NCBI GenBank assembly: GCA_944375795.1
Contig: CALWAU010000055.1
Location: 1 to 37,941 of the forward strand
Source: an uncultured Clostridia bacterium
GTDB taxonomy: Bacteria; Bacillota; Clostridia; Christensenellales; Borkfalkiaceae
Reading direction: 5' to 3'
DNA length: 37,941 bases
In this document: positions 10,482-18,940 of the stretch, one piece after another
Layout: every line of letters begins with the position of its first letter
Numbering within the stretch: the first letter of the stretch is position 1
The notes under the pieces: model-generated
What the model was told of the DNA's origin: nothing
The model's database searches: none
What the model saw: the letters and a program-made list of their open reading frames with translations, nothing else
Translations under genes and position numbers: made by a program

Positions 10482-13400
10482 ATGGAAGATATCGTTGCGC
10501 TTGCGGAGCAGGCGGGAATTTACGAAAAATACAGGAGGGAGCTTTCCGAAGCGGAGAGCGGCGAACGGGAGCGGGAGACGAAGCGGGCGCTTTCGGAAAA
10601 GTATTCGGCGCTGGCGGAGGATATCCGCCGCTTTCTGTCCAACGGGCAGTTCGCGCTGGTGCTGAACAAGCTCACCCTGCTGTTCAAAGGCGTTCTGTCC
10701 TACGAGGGCGGGGCGCTGTATTATCGGGGAAAGCTTCCGGAGGGCAGGCCCTTCGATTGCGACGGCTGTTTCGCGCTCGCCGCCGAATGCGAACGGAAGA
10801 TCATGTCGGACGTCCAATCGCTGGTCCGCAGGACGGGAAACGCGGATATGCTCGCCCGCGAATTGTGCGACAATTACGCCACGCTCGGCAAAATCGCGGG
10901 GGCGGCGAAAACTCTCTGCGAACGGGCGACGGAGCGCGAGCTTGCCGCCGTCCGCCGCCGCTGCGACGAACTGCGCGGAAAGATGCGGGAGATGGACGAG
11001 GGCTGCGGCGGGGATTTCGAGGCCCGGGTGCGGGAGAAGATAGCCCGGCTCGCGAAGGAGCGCGCCTCGTCCGATTCGGCGGGGACGCGCCTGCAAAGCG
11101 AGCGGGAGGGAAACGCGCATTACGGGCACGCGGTGTTTTTGGGTACCTGCATGGCGCGGCCGAGCGAAGACGCGCTCTCTGTCCTGCGGGGGCTGCCGGA
11201 AGTTTCCGCCGCATTGTCCCGGCCCGTTTCCCTCTCCGCCGCGTTCGGGCAAAGCGCCGTCTTTTTCTCGGTGGACGGCGGATACGAGCGGCGGGGGGAC
11301 GAGTTTTACGACGCGCTCTGCCGCATGCTGCTCGGGGCCATGACGGATTTCGAGCCGGGCGGACTGCGGTTTGCGTGTGCGGAAGGTCTGGAAGCGGTGC
11401 CCCTGCTGGCGCCGCTGTATAAGATCGTCGACGGGGAAATTTCCCCCGACTGCATGTACCGCCCCCCGGCAAAGGACAAGGCGGCGGTTTCCGCTCTGCT
11501 CGGGGCGCTGCTCGCGGAGATGAAAAGCCGGCAGACTTCCTTCCGCACCCTGCGGAAGGAGGACGGGAGGACGTGCGCCGACATCGCCGAATACAACGCG
11601 AGAAATCCCGACAACGCACTGCCGTATATCCTTCTGGCCGTGCACGGTTATCCGCTGCTGTTCGAGGGGGCGGAGGTGCGCGCGCTTCTGAAAAATCTCG
11701 TCCTCGAGGGCGGCCCGGCGGGCATCTTCGTCGCCGTTTTCGGGCAAAACGCCGAGATCCCCGGCATGTACGGCGCGCCGCCCGAGAAATTGGACCTCCC
11801 GTCGCTCGGCATGCGCGAAATATGCGTGCGGGGGGACGGCGGCGCAGTTTTCGAGGGGGCGGAATTCCGTTTCCCCGAGGGAGAGGGCTTTGACATTTCC
11901 GCCGCGAGGGGAGAGCTTCGCGACCGCCTCCGCCGCGCCAATACGTTCTATCTCGATTCCATCTTGCAGGAGAGCCACGACGTGCCCTTTGAAAAGCGGA
12001 TATCCGTTCCGCTCGGCAATTCGGACGGGCGCCTGTACAGCCACGTGACGGGGACGGAAAAACCGCCCTATCCCTTCACGCTGGTCACGGGCGCGGTCGG
12101 CTCGGGCAAGTCGGCGTTTCTCCACGCCTTTATCATGAGCGCCGCGATGAAATATTCGCCCGACGAGCTGCAGTTTCACATCATCGATTTCAAGACCCGC
12201 ACCGACTCGCAGGAGTTTCTCGGCTATCTTTACCGGGAGGGGGAAGAGAATCTCTACATCCCGCACGTGCGTTATCTCTCCCTGCGCAGCCGTCCGGAAA
12301 ACGCCCTCGACGTGATACGCTACATCAAAAATCTGATGAACGAGCGCAACAAACTGGGCAAGTTCGAGGCCTACAATTCCTCTCCCGAGGTCAAGTCGGG
12401 CAGGCGCAAGCCCATGCCCATGGTCTACGTCGTCATCGACGAGTACGAAAATATGCTGGCGGGCGGGGACGCGGAGGAGACTTCCTCTTTCGACGTCGAT
12501 TTGCTCGGCCCGAAGATCGTGGAGGGGATCACCACCGTCCTCAAACGCGCGCGGACGTTCGGCATCGGCGTCATCTTCTGCGGCCAGGCGGTGAAGCTTC
12601 CCGCCGACGCGATGAATCAGATCAACAACCGCATCGCCTTCTATAACGGCAGCGGGATTTTCGAGCGGGTGTTCGGGCATTGGGAGGATGAGATGTACGC
12701 CCGTTTCCCGGCTGAGAACTATCTGGGCTACGCCTGGTGCGCGGAGAACGGCGTCGTGCGTCCCTCCTTTGTCCGCATGGCGTACGCGGGGCCTGTCGAC
12801 GGAAAGCGCATGCACGCCCTCGCAAAGCGCATCCGCGAAAAATACGCGGATTTTCCGCGCGGACAGGTCGTCGTCGGCGGGACGGGCAGCGCGCAGCTGT
12901 CGGGCCCTTCCGCCTATCGGACGTGGGCGGAGGAGGCCGCCTGGCGGGCAGACATGAGCAGAATCGAAAACCCCGACGATTTCGATACGAGCGGAATCGA
13001 GGAGGGCTTCCGCAAGGGCAGGCCCCTTGCGCTGGGCGTCTCCGCGTCTTCGGGGCTTCCGGTGGCCATGGACTATTCCACGGACGTCAACGGCGTCGGG
13101 TATTTCGCCTGCGCCAACGAACGGACGCTGTACCGTATAGAGCGGAACGCCGCCTTTGCCTTTCTGTTTCAGACGGCGGGCCGCGGACAGGTCTTTTATT
13201 GCGATACGGAGCAGAGGACGGGGGACGCGTTCGGGGACTGCTTCGGGGCGTATTTTCCGAAGGCGGAGGGGCTGCAGACCGCGATACGCCGCGTCCGCGG
13301 CCCCGCGGAGATCGCGCGCCTGCTGGTGGAGAAAAAGCGGGAACGGGAGCGCGGGGCGTCCTCGTCCTGCCTTGTCGTCCTTCACGAGGCGGAGTGGCTG

Positions 13401-13961
13401 GAAGCGGACAAACTCGCGAAGCAGCTTTCGGAAAAGAGCGGGGCAGGGGAGCGACGAACGCAGCCGGAAGGCGCGACGCGCAACGAATTTTACGAAAAGC
13501 TGAAAGCTTCCGGCGCGGCGATCCCCGCGGCTTTGCTGGACAGGGTGAAGGGGATGAACATCGATCTGAACGGCGTCGGCGCGGCGGCCCGCGCGGCGTC
13601 CTCCGGGAAAGCGGAGGCGTTTACCCCCAAGGAGGTGCGGGAGGCGTTCGGGGAGCTCTATCTGACGGGCAACCGGGACGAAATTTTCCTCCTGGTCACC
13701 TCGGAAAAATACGGCACGATTTCCTCCGTCGTATTGTCCCTGGCGTCGGACAGTCGCGAGAGGACAAATCTCAGGGAACACGGCGTGTACGGTTCCTTCG
13801 AGGAAATGCGCCGGGAACAGACGGAAAATACGTCTGCCAACAGCTGCTACGTGCTCCCCGCGGCGACGGGCGCGCGGTTGTACGATTACGGTGCGGACGG
13901 CGCGGGGGCGTGGTGGCAGTCGCTCGAAGCGCGCCTGCGCGGCGAAGGAGGCGGAAAATGA
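10482..13961 (+). CDS. FtsK/SpoIIIE-type (EssC/EccC-like) ATPase, three modules
   Basis: 1159-residue ATPase. Residues ~1-210 are helical and charged. A first FtsK-like module (~260-430) keeps the shape MKSRQTSFRTL..EYNARN..LPYILLAV but has no P-loop and no Walker B acid. The middle module is intact: Walker A GAVGSGKS (537-544, Lys543) and Walker B VYVVIDEYENML (Asp653, Glu654), with the RARTFGIGVIFCGQ helix typical of FtsK/EssC. A third module (~850-1110) has the layout of an EccC D3 domain but no P-loop. No membrane helix is visible, so it probably docks on the membrane protein upstream. WXG100-size proteins downstream make a type VII-like secretion motor the best reading. ATG 10482 is preceded by GGGAG; the stop overlaps the next start (ATGA). 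Confidence 0.85.
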   Translation: MEDIVALAEQAGIYEKYRRELSEAESGERERETKRALSEKYSALAEDIRRFLSNGQFALVLNKLTLLFKGVLSYEGGALYYRGKLPEGRPFDCDGCFALAAECERKIMSDVQSLVRRTGNADMLARELCDNYATLGKIAGAAKTLCERATERELAAVRRRCDELRGKMREMDEGCGGDFEARVREKIARLAKERASSDSAGTRLQSEREGNAHYGHAVFLGTCMARPSEDALSVLRGLPEVSAALSRPVSLSAAFGQSAVFFSVDGGYERRGDEFYDALCRMLLGAMTDFEPGGLRFACAEGLEAVPLLAPLYKIVDGEISPDCMYRPPAKDKAAVSALLGALLAEMKSRQTSFRTLRKEDGRTCADIAEYNARNPDNALPYILLAVHGYPLLFEGAEVRALLKNLVLEGGPAGIFVAVFGQNAEIPGMYGAPPEKLDLPSLGMREICVRGDGGAVFEGAEFRFPEGEGFDISAARGELRDRLRRANTFYLDSILQESHDVPFEKRISVPLGNSDGRLYSHVTGTEKPPYPFTLVTGAVGSGKSAFLHAFIMSAAMKYSPDELQFHIIDFKTRTDSQEFLGYLYREGEENLYIPHVRYLSLRSRPENALDVIRYIKNLMNERNKLGKFEAYNSSPEVKSGRRKPMPMVYVVIDEYENMLAGGDAEETSSFDVDLLGPKIVEGITTVLKRARTFGIGVIFCGQAVKLPADAMNQINNRIAFYNGSGIFERVFGHWEDEMYARFPAENYLGYAWCAENGVVRPSFVRMAYAGPVDGKRMHALAKRIREKYADFPRGQVVVGGTGSAQLSGPSAYRTWAEEAAWRADMSRIENPDDFDTSGIEEGFRKGRPLALGVSASSGLPVAMDYSTDVNGVGYFACANERTLYRIERNAAFAFLFQTAGRGQVFYCDTEQRTGDAFGDCFGAYFPKAEGLQTAIRRVRGPAEIARLLVEKKRERERGASSSCLVVLHEAEWLEADKLAKQLSEKSGAGERRTQPEGATRNEFYEKLKASGAAIPAALLDRVKGMNIDLNGVGAAARAASSGKAEAFTPKEVREAFGELYLTGNRDEIFLLVTSEKYGTISSVVLSLASDSRERTNLREHGVYGSFEEMRREQTENTSANSCYVLPAATGARLYDYGADGAGAWWQSLEARLRGEGGGK

Positions 13962-14248
13962 GCGCCAAGGTATGGAATCCGGACATCATGCTTTCGCAGA
14001 AGCGGGCGATGGACGCCTGTCTCGCGAACATAGAGGCTTGCGACGCGCGCCTGCTCGACGCGCTGTCGGCGTACGCCCGCGTCGTGCGGGACAACGTGAG
14101 CGACGAGGCCAAGGCGCTGGTGAAGCGGATCGGGGCGCTGGTCGAAGAGATGCGCGAGGAGGTCGGGGAGAAGATAGGTTCCCTGGAGCGCGCGGCAAAA
14201 TTGCAGAACGAGATAGAATCGAATGCCCGTTCGGGTTTCCGCGGTTGA
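13958..14248 (+). CDS. Small helical WXG100-size protein
   Basis: 96-residue, nearly all-helical protein that starts inside the stop of the ATPase gene (ATGA). The length, two predicted helices and a central RDNVSDEAKALV turn are what one expects of an ESAT-6/WXG100 hairpin, but there is no Trp at the turn; the only Trp is residue 6. It may be the partner of the WXG100 protein encoded 95 bp downstream, as in EsxA/EsxB pairs, or a small chaperone. The assignment rests on size, helicity and context, not on a clear motif. Confidence 0.55.
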   Translation: MSAKVWNPDIMLSQKRAMDACLANIEACDARLLDALSAYARVVRDNVSDEAKALVKRIGALVEEMREEVGEKIGSLERAAKLQNEIESNARSGFRG

Positions 14249-14289
14249 AAACCGCAAGCGGCGCCTTTCCGCAAAATTGCGGGATTTTG

Positions 14290-14313
14290 CGCCCGATCTC
14301 TCCTTTTCGGGCG
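14290..14313 (+). other. Hairpin inside the type VII-like operon
   Basis: CGCCCGA (14290-14296) pairs with TCGGGCG (14307-14313) across a ten-base loop, just before the ribosome site of the WXG100 gene. A second small stem CCGCAA/TTGCGG lies at about 14269-14282. It could stabilise or attenuate the transcript. The role is not shown. Confidence 0.4.
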
Positions 14314-14342
14314 GATTTTAAGTCGGAGGCCGAGGTAAACAG

Positions 14343-14648
14343 ATGGACAACGAGATTATAGCCAATACGGAAAATATCGACAGGGTGGTTTCGGCGTTCG
14401 CCGCCGAGCTGGATTCCTATATCGCTTCGATGGAGTCGGAGCTGGCCGGGCTCTCCGCGGCGGTGACCAAACTCGGCGAGGGGTGGGTCAGCGACGATTA
14501 CGACCGCTTCCGCGAGACGATGCAGGCGAAGATACGCAAGATAGAGGCGGAAATGCGCCGCGCGGGCGAGCTGAAAACCTACCTCGACGAAACCGCCGGG
14601 CAGTTCCGCGAGCTTCTGCGGATCTTGCGCGAGGGCGCGGAGGCGTAA
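14343..14648 (+). CDS. WXG100 family (ESAT-6-like) protein
   Basis: 101-residue helical hairpin. The second helix starts after LGEGWVSDDYDRFRETM: a Trp at the turn, with Ser in place of the usual Gly (WVS), then the Asp-Tyr-x-x-Phe pattern usual in WXG100 proteins. Family members are secreted as dimers by EssC/EccC-type ATPases and also act as chaperone-adaptors for larger substrates. No YxxxD/E signal is evident at the C-terminus. It lies two genes after the FtsK-type ATPase in the same transcription unit, which strengthens the call. Ribosome site GAGG lies seven bases upstream of the ATG. Confidence 0.75.
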   Translation: MDNEIIANTENIDRVVSAFAAELDSYIASMESELAGLSAAVTKLGEGWVSDDYDRFRETMQAKIRKIEAEMRRAGELKTYLDETAGQFRELLRILREGAEA

Positions 14649-14727
14649 ATTGCCGGGGCGTAAATCTTTGCGGGCGCGGCGTCGCCGCCATGGCCCGCAT
14701 ATCTGAAACGGAGGCAGCAGGGATCAG

Positions 14728-15048
14728 ATGAAGGAATCCGCATTGACGTTTTTGTGCCTCGAACGGAGCGTTTGGGACAACGACGAGACCCGTTCGGTGG
14801 GGGAGATCAAGGACGAGAAGGAGTTTGTTTTCTCTTTGCCCCGACAGGCGGAAAGCGCCTGGCGCGACGCGCTCGGCGCGCGGCTGGACGAGGCTTCCCT
14901 CCGCGCCTCGGCTCTCCTTTGCCGCCGCCTGGCGGAAGAATGGGAGTTTTTGGAAAAGTACATCGACGCGTTTGACCCCGGGCGGGTCTCTTATCGTTCG
15001 CGGCGCGGCGAAATCGACGGCTGCCGGGTGGAGGCGGACGAGATATGA
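14728..15048 (+). CDS. Hypothetical small acidic protein in type VII-like cluster
   Basis: 106-residue protein with no family I recognise. The first third is mixed and acidic (FLCLERSVWDNDETRS), followed by a helical stretch with a Trp at AWRDAL and a second Trp-rich segment (EEWEFLEKYIDAF). The C-terminus is polar. There is no signal peptide or membrane helix. A GGAGG ribosome site lies upstream, and the stop overlaps the next start by four bases (ATGA), so it is translationally coupled to the coiled-coil protein. A chaperone or core subunit role is possible from position only. Confidence 0.65.
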   Translation: MKESALTFLCLERSVWDNDETRSVGEIKDEKEFVFSLPRQAESAWRDALGARLDEASLRASALLCRRLAEEWEFLEKYIDAFDPGRVSYRSRRGEIDGCRVEADEI

Positions 15049-16151
15049 GAAGCGCCGTCGATTGCAGCGTGAACGGCATAGAGGCGTTCAGAGAGACGCT
15101 CGCGAAAAGGCTTTCCGAAGTCGGGGAGGTATTCTCGGCGGAGGGAGGGCGGAAATACGGCGGGATGTTCGGGGAGATCCGCGCGCTGCTCCTCGCCGAT
15201 TTGCAGGTGATTTCCGAGGTCGCCGACCATTCCTTCGAGCTGATGCGGGCGGACCTCGGACGGGCGGGGCTTGTCCTCGACCACGACAGAGAAATGCTGG
15301 AGCGCTGCCGGGAAAAAATTGTCGATACGCGGCGGGAAATCGACCGCGCGAGGGAGCAGGTCGCCCGCGACGAAGAGGCCTGTCGGCAGCGGATACGCGA
15401 GCAGACGCGGGCAAATGCCGCGGCGCCCGCCAAGACGGGGAGCGGAGAGGAAGCGGAAAGGACGTACGCCCGGATGCGCCGCATGTATGAAGAGAATAAA
15501 GCGGCGGCGGAGAGGGCGGTGCGGTCGGCGAAGAGCGCCTGCGCGCAGTCCCGTTCGGAGCTGGAGTCGCTGAACGGCCGGGAAAAGCAGTTGTGCGAAA
15601 CGGAAAAGCATATTCAGGATTGCATACGCACCCTGGAGGACATCGTGCGGCAAATCGAAAACCGCCGCACGGAAACGGAGAACTATGTGACGGATTGCCG
15701 CAGGCGGATGCAGGCGCTGGAGCAGTCGTTTGTCCGCCTCGCCGAGCGTTATGCGGCGTACGAAAAGACGACGCGGAAACTTTCGGAGACGGCGGGGGAA
15801 GCCGCGGATATCCTCGCGGAGCTCGACCGGACCCTCTCCGCGGCGTCGGGCGGCAAGCCCGCGAAAAGCAAGCGGATATGCGTCGACGACCCGGCGCGCT
15901 TTGCGGAGATGGCGGGCGGGCTGGAACGGGGCCGTGCGGGCCTGCGCGGCTGCGGGGCGGATCTGCTCGGCCTGTGCGGCAGATTGAACGAAATGTTGCG
16001 CGACGAGGTTTCGGCGGGCGCGATCGGGGAGTGTCGGCGCACGTGCGCCGAAACGGAGGCCGAAACGGCGGATTTTGAGGAAAAAAGCGGCCTTTTCCGC
16101 CGCGCCGCGCGCCTTGCGGACTCGTACGGGAAACTCGCCGGGCGCATTTGA
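15045..16151 (+). CDS. Long coiled-coil protein, last gene of type VII-like cluster
   Basis: 368-residue protein of nearly continuous amphipathic helix, rich in Glu, Arg and Ala, with many scattered Cys (about one per thirty residues). There is no signal peptide or membrane segment. The N-terminal ~90 residues (MRSAVDCSVNGIEAFRETL, then a long helix) resemble the helical hairpin of LXG or WXG100-type substrates in style. A flexible NAAAPAKTGSGEEAE linker near residue 125 and an SAASGGKPAKSKR linker near 275 split it into three helical parts. It could be a secreted substrate, a tether, or a structural partner of the ATPase. No toxin domain is seen at the C-terminus. A strong terminator follows. 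Confidence 0.65.
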   Translation: MRSAVDCSVNGIEAFRETLAKRLSEVGEVFSAEGGRKYGGMFGEIRALLLADLQVISEVADHSFELMRADLGRAGLVLDHDREMLERCREKIVDTRREIDRAREQVARDEEACRQRIREQTRANAAAPAKTGSGEEAERTYARMRRMYEENKAAAERAVRSAKSACAQSRSELESLNGREKQLCETEKHIQDCIRTLEDIVRQIENRRTETENYVTDCRRRMQALEQSFVRLAERYAAYEKTTRKLSETAGEAADILAELDRTLSAASGGKPAKSKRICVDDPARFAEMAGGLERGRAGLRGCGADLLGLCGRLNEMLRDEVSAGAIGECRRTCAETEAETADFEEKSGLFRRAARLADSYGKLAGRI

Positions 16152-16216
16152 CGGCCGCGGGAAAAATCCGGAAAGGGAAAGCGGAAAAGCGGAGCCGCGG
16201 GATAGAAGAACTGCAG

Positions 16217-16247
16217 AACCATCGGATTTTGTTCCGGTGGTTTTTTT
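16217..16247 (+). terminator. Intrinsic terminator of type VII-like operon
   Basis: A ten-base stem (16217-16226 with 16233-16242, one G-U pair) with loop TTTTGT is followed by a run of seven T in total. It closes the 9.1-16.2 kb unit. Confidence 0.9.
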
Positions 16248-16278
16248 GCGGAAATGGGGGACCGGTAGGGCCGGAAAA

Positions 16279-16342
16279 GTAAAAAAAATATATAAATTTT
16301 CTCCAAATGTATATGGACAAACAACCTGCGGGATGTTAAAAT
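16279..16342 (+). promoter_or_regulatory. Promoter A with TCCA-N8-TGGA operator-like palindrome
   Basis: -35 TGGACA (16314-16319), 17-base spacer, -10 TAAAAT (16337-16342). The -35 overlaps a near-palindrome TCCAAATGTATATGGA (16302-16317), preceded by GTAAAAAAAATATAT. The whole ~65 bases match the sequence at 27481-27544 closely, and the left part matches those at 19.07 and 28.55 kb. A regulator bound here would block or contact polymerase. Confidence 0.75.
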
Positions 16343-16409
16343 AAGGGCATCGCAACAGGAAATTTATCAAACGGCCGCGGCCTTTGCGGGCGCGCGGCGG
16401 GAGGATGAC

Positions 16410-17208
16410 GTGAAAGGAATGAAAGTAAAAACGGCGGGGCTGCTCGGGTGTCTGGCGGTTTGTCTGTGCGGCGCCGCCGTCGGATTGCGCGGAGGGGAGG
16501 CCGCCCTTGCGGAGCTGCCGGAGGCGGTCTATTCGGTCTCCGATTTTTCCGCGCTCCCCGACGATTGGGAACTCAACGGACAGTGTGACGTCGCAAACAG
16601 CACCCTTTCCTTCGAGGACGGGGACATGATCGTCGGCAATATGGCGACGACGTCCAATGCGCTCTATTACGGCACGATGTATTTCATCGACAAGGATTCC
16701 GTATACGAGGATTTCACTTTCGAGATGCGCTTCCGCATGGTGAGCTGCGTCTCTTCGGACAGGTGGTTCGGCGTGATGTACCACACGCAGCAGATCGGCG
16801 TGAACACGGTGGGGTATCTGATGAACTACCGCTATACGTCCAACGGACAGACGGCGTATTCCTACGTGACGGAGGGGCGGGGCTTCTACGACACCGCCTC
16901 GACGGGGAGTATCACACCCTGAAAATCGTCATGAAGGGAACCATGGCCTATCAGTTCATGGACGATACGATGACCGCGGCGTGGGATACGACGGCGGCCT
17001 CGGCGGAGAATGGCGGGCACCTCTCTCAGGCGCTGACGTCGGGCGGCTTCGCGCTCATCGTCAACCGCTCCTCCATCGCGATCGACAGCGTGGAAATTTC
17101 GCGGCGGGCAGCGCCGGTTCGGGCTGCGGAAGCGCCGCGCTTTTCCCGGCGGCCGTATTGCCGGCGGCGTGCGTTTTTGCTCTCGCCCTGAAAAAGCGGC
17201 GCGATTGA
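16410..17208 (+). pseudogene. LamG-like surface protein gene with two -1 frame breaks
   Basis: The frame from GTG 16410 (RBS GGGAGG five bases before; ATG 16419 is an alternative) gives a signal peptide (TAGLLGCLAVCLCGAAVG) and a concanavalin/LamG-like domain of secreted glycan-binding proteins (FTFEMRFRMVS.. WFGVMYHTQ). It stops at 16921 after SITP. The protein clearly continues one frame back (EYHTLKIVMKGTMAYQFMDD.. GFALIVNRSSIAIDSVEIS) from the G-run at 16904-16907, and again one frame back near 17096-17106 into AGSAGSGCGSAALFP, a membrane helix and KKRRD. Both breaks look like the loss of one base in or beside a short homopolymer, so they are either assembly errors or true decay. Repaired length would be about 266 residues. 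The tail matches that of the protein ending at 22228. Confidence 0.8.
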
Positions 17209-17258
17209 CGTTACGGCGCATGCGGAATAACGATCGTAAACGATTCGGAGAAAGGAGA

Positions 17259-18932
17259 ATGAAGAAATTGCAAAAGGCGGCTGCTTGTATATTCGGCGCG
17301 CTGCTTCTCGGCGGCGGTTGTACCGCCCCGGGCGGTGTACAGTCCGGCACTTCGGACGGCCCCGCGGGGGCGTCCGATTCGGAGGCGCCCGGCGCTTCGG
17401 GGTCGCAGACGGAACGGCCGGCAGAGGAAAAGGAAATCATACCCCTTTCGTTCGAGGGGATCGGGGAGGCGGAGGACCTCGACGCGTTTATTTCGGAGGT
17501 GGACAAACCGGACGGGACGCACGACAACGACGAAAAGGAGACGGGTGTGATTCTCTCCCCGTATTTCTCGCTGACGGCGGACGGAAAGGAAGTGGATTGT
17601 TACGCCGTCCGCACGACCTACGGCGCGCATTCGTTCGCCATGCTCGACGCGGGCGCGGACGCCTTTCCGCTCGGGCTTTCGCTGTCCGTGCGCTGCGCCG
17701 CGGAAGATATCGGGGTGCTGCCCCGGTCGTACGGCGTCGGGGCGGAATATTCCTCCGGGAAAGCGGCGGCGGAAATTCCCGGATTCGGCAATTATACGTT
17801 CGTCGTCGACGGCGACAAGGAGCGCGCCCTGACGGTGTTCGTCCGCGAGGCGGAGGAATTTGTTCCGCCCGAGGGATACGCGGTGATGCGCGTCTCTCCC
17901 GGCGCGCACGAAGAAAAGCTTTCCTTTTCTTCGGAAAAGCAGGTGATGCTCTTTGAGAGCGGCGTACATTTTCTCAAATACAACGTGGAGTTTTTGGACG
18001 ATACGGAGGTCTATCTCGAACGGGGCGCATACATCTGCGCGGTCATGCCCGATATGGCGGAGGAGCCCGCGCAAAATCCCGATTGGGCGGGCATGACCAA
18101 CTGGAACGCGCTCTTTTACGGCTGCGGCGTGAAAAATGTCGCCGTTCGGGGCAGGGGCATGGTCGATTTGTCGCGGCTGGATTGGCACGCCCGTTCGGCT
18201 GTCCGCTTCGATTTGTGCGACGGAGTCGAGGTGGAGGGAATCACGCTGAACAACAGCCCCGAATGGACGCTGTACTGCACCCGGTCGCAGAATATTTCCA
18301 TAAGCGAGATCCTCCTGTTCGGCTATCGGCAGAACAGCGACGGCATTTGCCTCGTGGACTGCCGGGACGGGCGGGTGGAAAACTGTTTCGCGCGCTCGGG
18401 CGACGACCTGTTCGAGGTGAAATCCATGTATCCCGCGCACGACGTTCCCATAGGAAACCTGCGTTTTTACAATTGCAACGCCTGGCCGGACAAGGCGCGC
18501 GGCATCGGCATCATCGCCGAAAGCCAAAGGGACATGGCGGATATACGCTTTGAAAATTGTTCGGTCGGCTTTGCCAGCGCCTCCTGGCAGGACGAACTCG
18601 GCGCCCTCGTCGTCTATCTGACGGATAAGGCGAGGATACGCGACGTGCATTTTGAAAACATCGAGCTGCATTCCAGCGCGCTGTACCCCATCAACGTCAC
18701 CCTCGACGAGGCTTCGACGGCCTTTATCGAGGAGGTGTATTTTCGGAACATCGATATCCGGGGCCGGGAACCCGTCCGCGTCGCAAACAATTCGGAGGCG
18801 GGCGGAAGGATAGGGAACCTCTATTTCGACGGCTGCACGCGGGACGGCGTTCCCGTCAAGACGTATGCGCAGCTCTGTCCGAAACTGACGGGAGTGACGC
18901 TCGACAGCCTGCTCGTCAATCGCAATCTTTGA
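17259..18932 (+). CDS. Parallel beta-helix lipoprotein, GH28-like
   Basis: 557-residue lipoprotein (signal peptide with lipobox LGGGC, Cys21) followed by an acidic Ser/Gly linker. An N-terminal beta domain (~90-215) leads into a right-handed parallel beta-helix (~235-530) with repeated short strands and NCSVGF/NIELHS turns. Catalytic-type motifs of glycoside hydrolase family 28 are partly present: NSDG (Asp361) and SGDDLFEVKS (Asp382, Asp383). The following GHG is replaced by ARGIGI and no clear RIK is seen. It is probably an exo-acting or altered-specificity glycosidase on the outer face of the membrane; pectin or another uronate polymer is only a guess. It starts 50 bp after the broken LamG gene and is a paralogue of the lipoprotein at 36128-37717. 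Confidence 0.8.
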   Translation: MKKLQKAAACIFGALLLGGGCTAPGGVQSGTSDGPAGASDSEAPGASGSQTERPAEEKEIIPLSFEGIGEAEDLDAFISEVDKPDGTHDNDEKETGVILSPYFSLTADGKEVDCYAVRTTYGAHSFAMLDAGADAFPLGLSLSVRCAAEDIGVLPRSYGVGAEYSSGKAAAEIPGFGNYTFVVDGDKERALTVFVREAEEFVPPEGYAVMRVSPGAHEEKLSFSSEKQVMLFESGVHFLKYNVEFLDDTEVYLERGAYICAVMPDMAEEPAQNPDWAGMTNWNALFYGCGVKNVAVRGRGMVDLSRLDWHARSAVRFDLCDGVEVEGITLNNSPEWTLYCTRSQNISISEILLFGYRQNSDGICLVDCRDGRVENCFARSGDDLFEVKSMYPAHDVPIGNLRFYNCNAWPDKARGIGIIAESQRDMADIRFENCSVGFASASWQDELGALVVYLTDKARIRDVHFENIELHSSALYPINVTLDEASTAFIEEVYFRNIDIRGREPVRVANNSEAGGRIGNLYFDGCTRDGVPVKTYAQLCPKLTGVTLDSLLVNRNL

Positions 18933-18940
18933 ACGGAAAA

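Noticed and set aside
8958..13781. Minus-strand open frame of about 1600 codons opposite the zinc-ribbon and ATPase genes
   Set aside because: It is the shadow of GC-rich coding DNA: no ribosome site, Arg/His/Pro-rich low-sense composition, and the + strand proteins opposite it have clear motifs.
16890..16930. Programmed -1 frameshift in the LamG gene
   Set aside because: A second independent -1 break occurs about 190 bases later and no slippery heptamer was seen, so error or decay is simpler.
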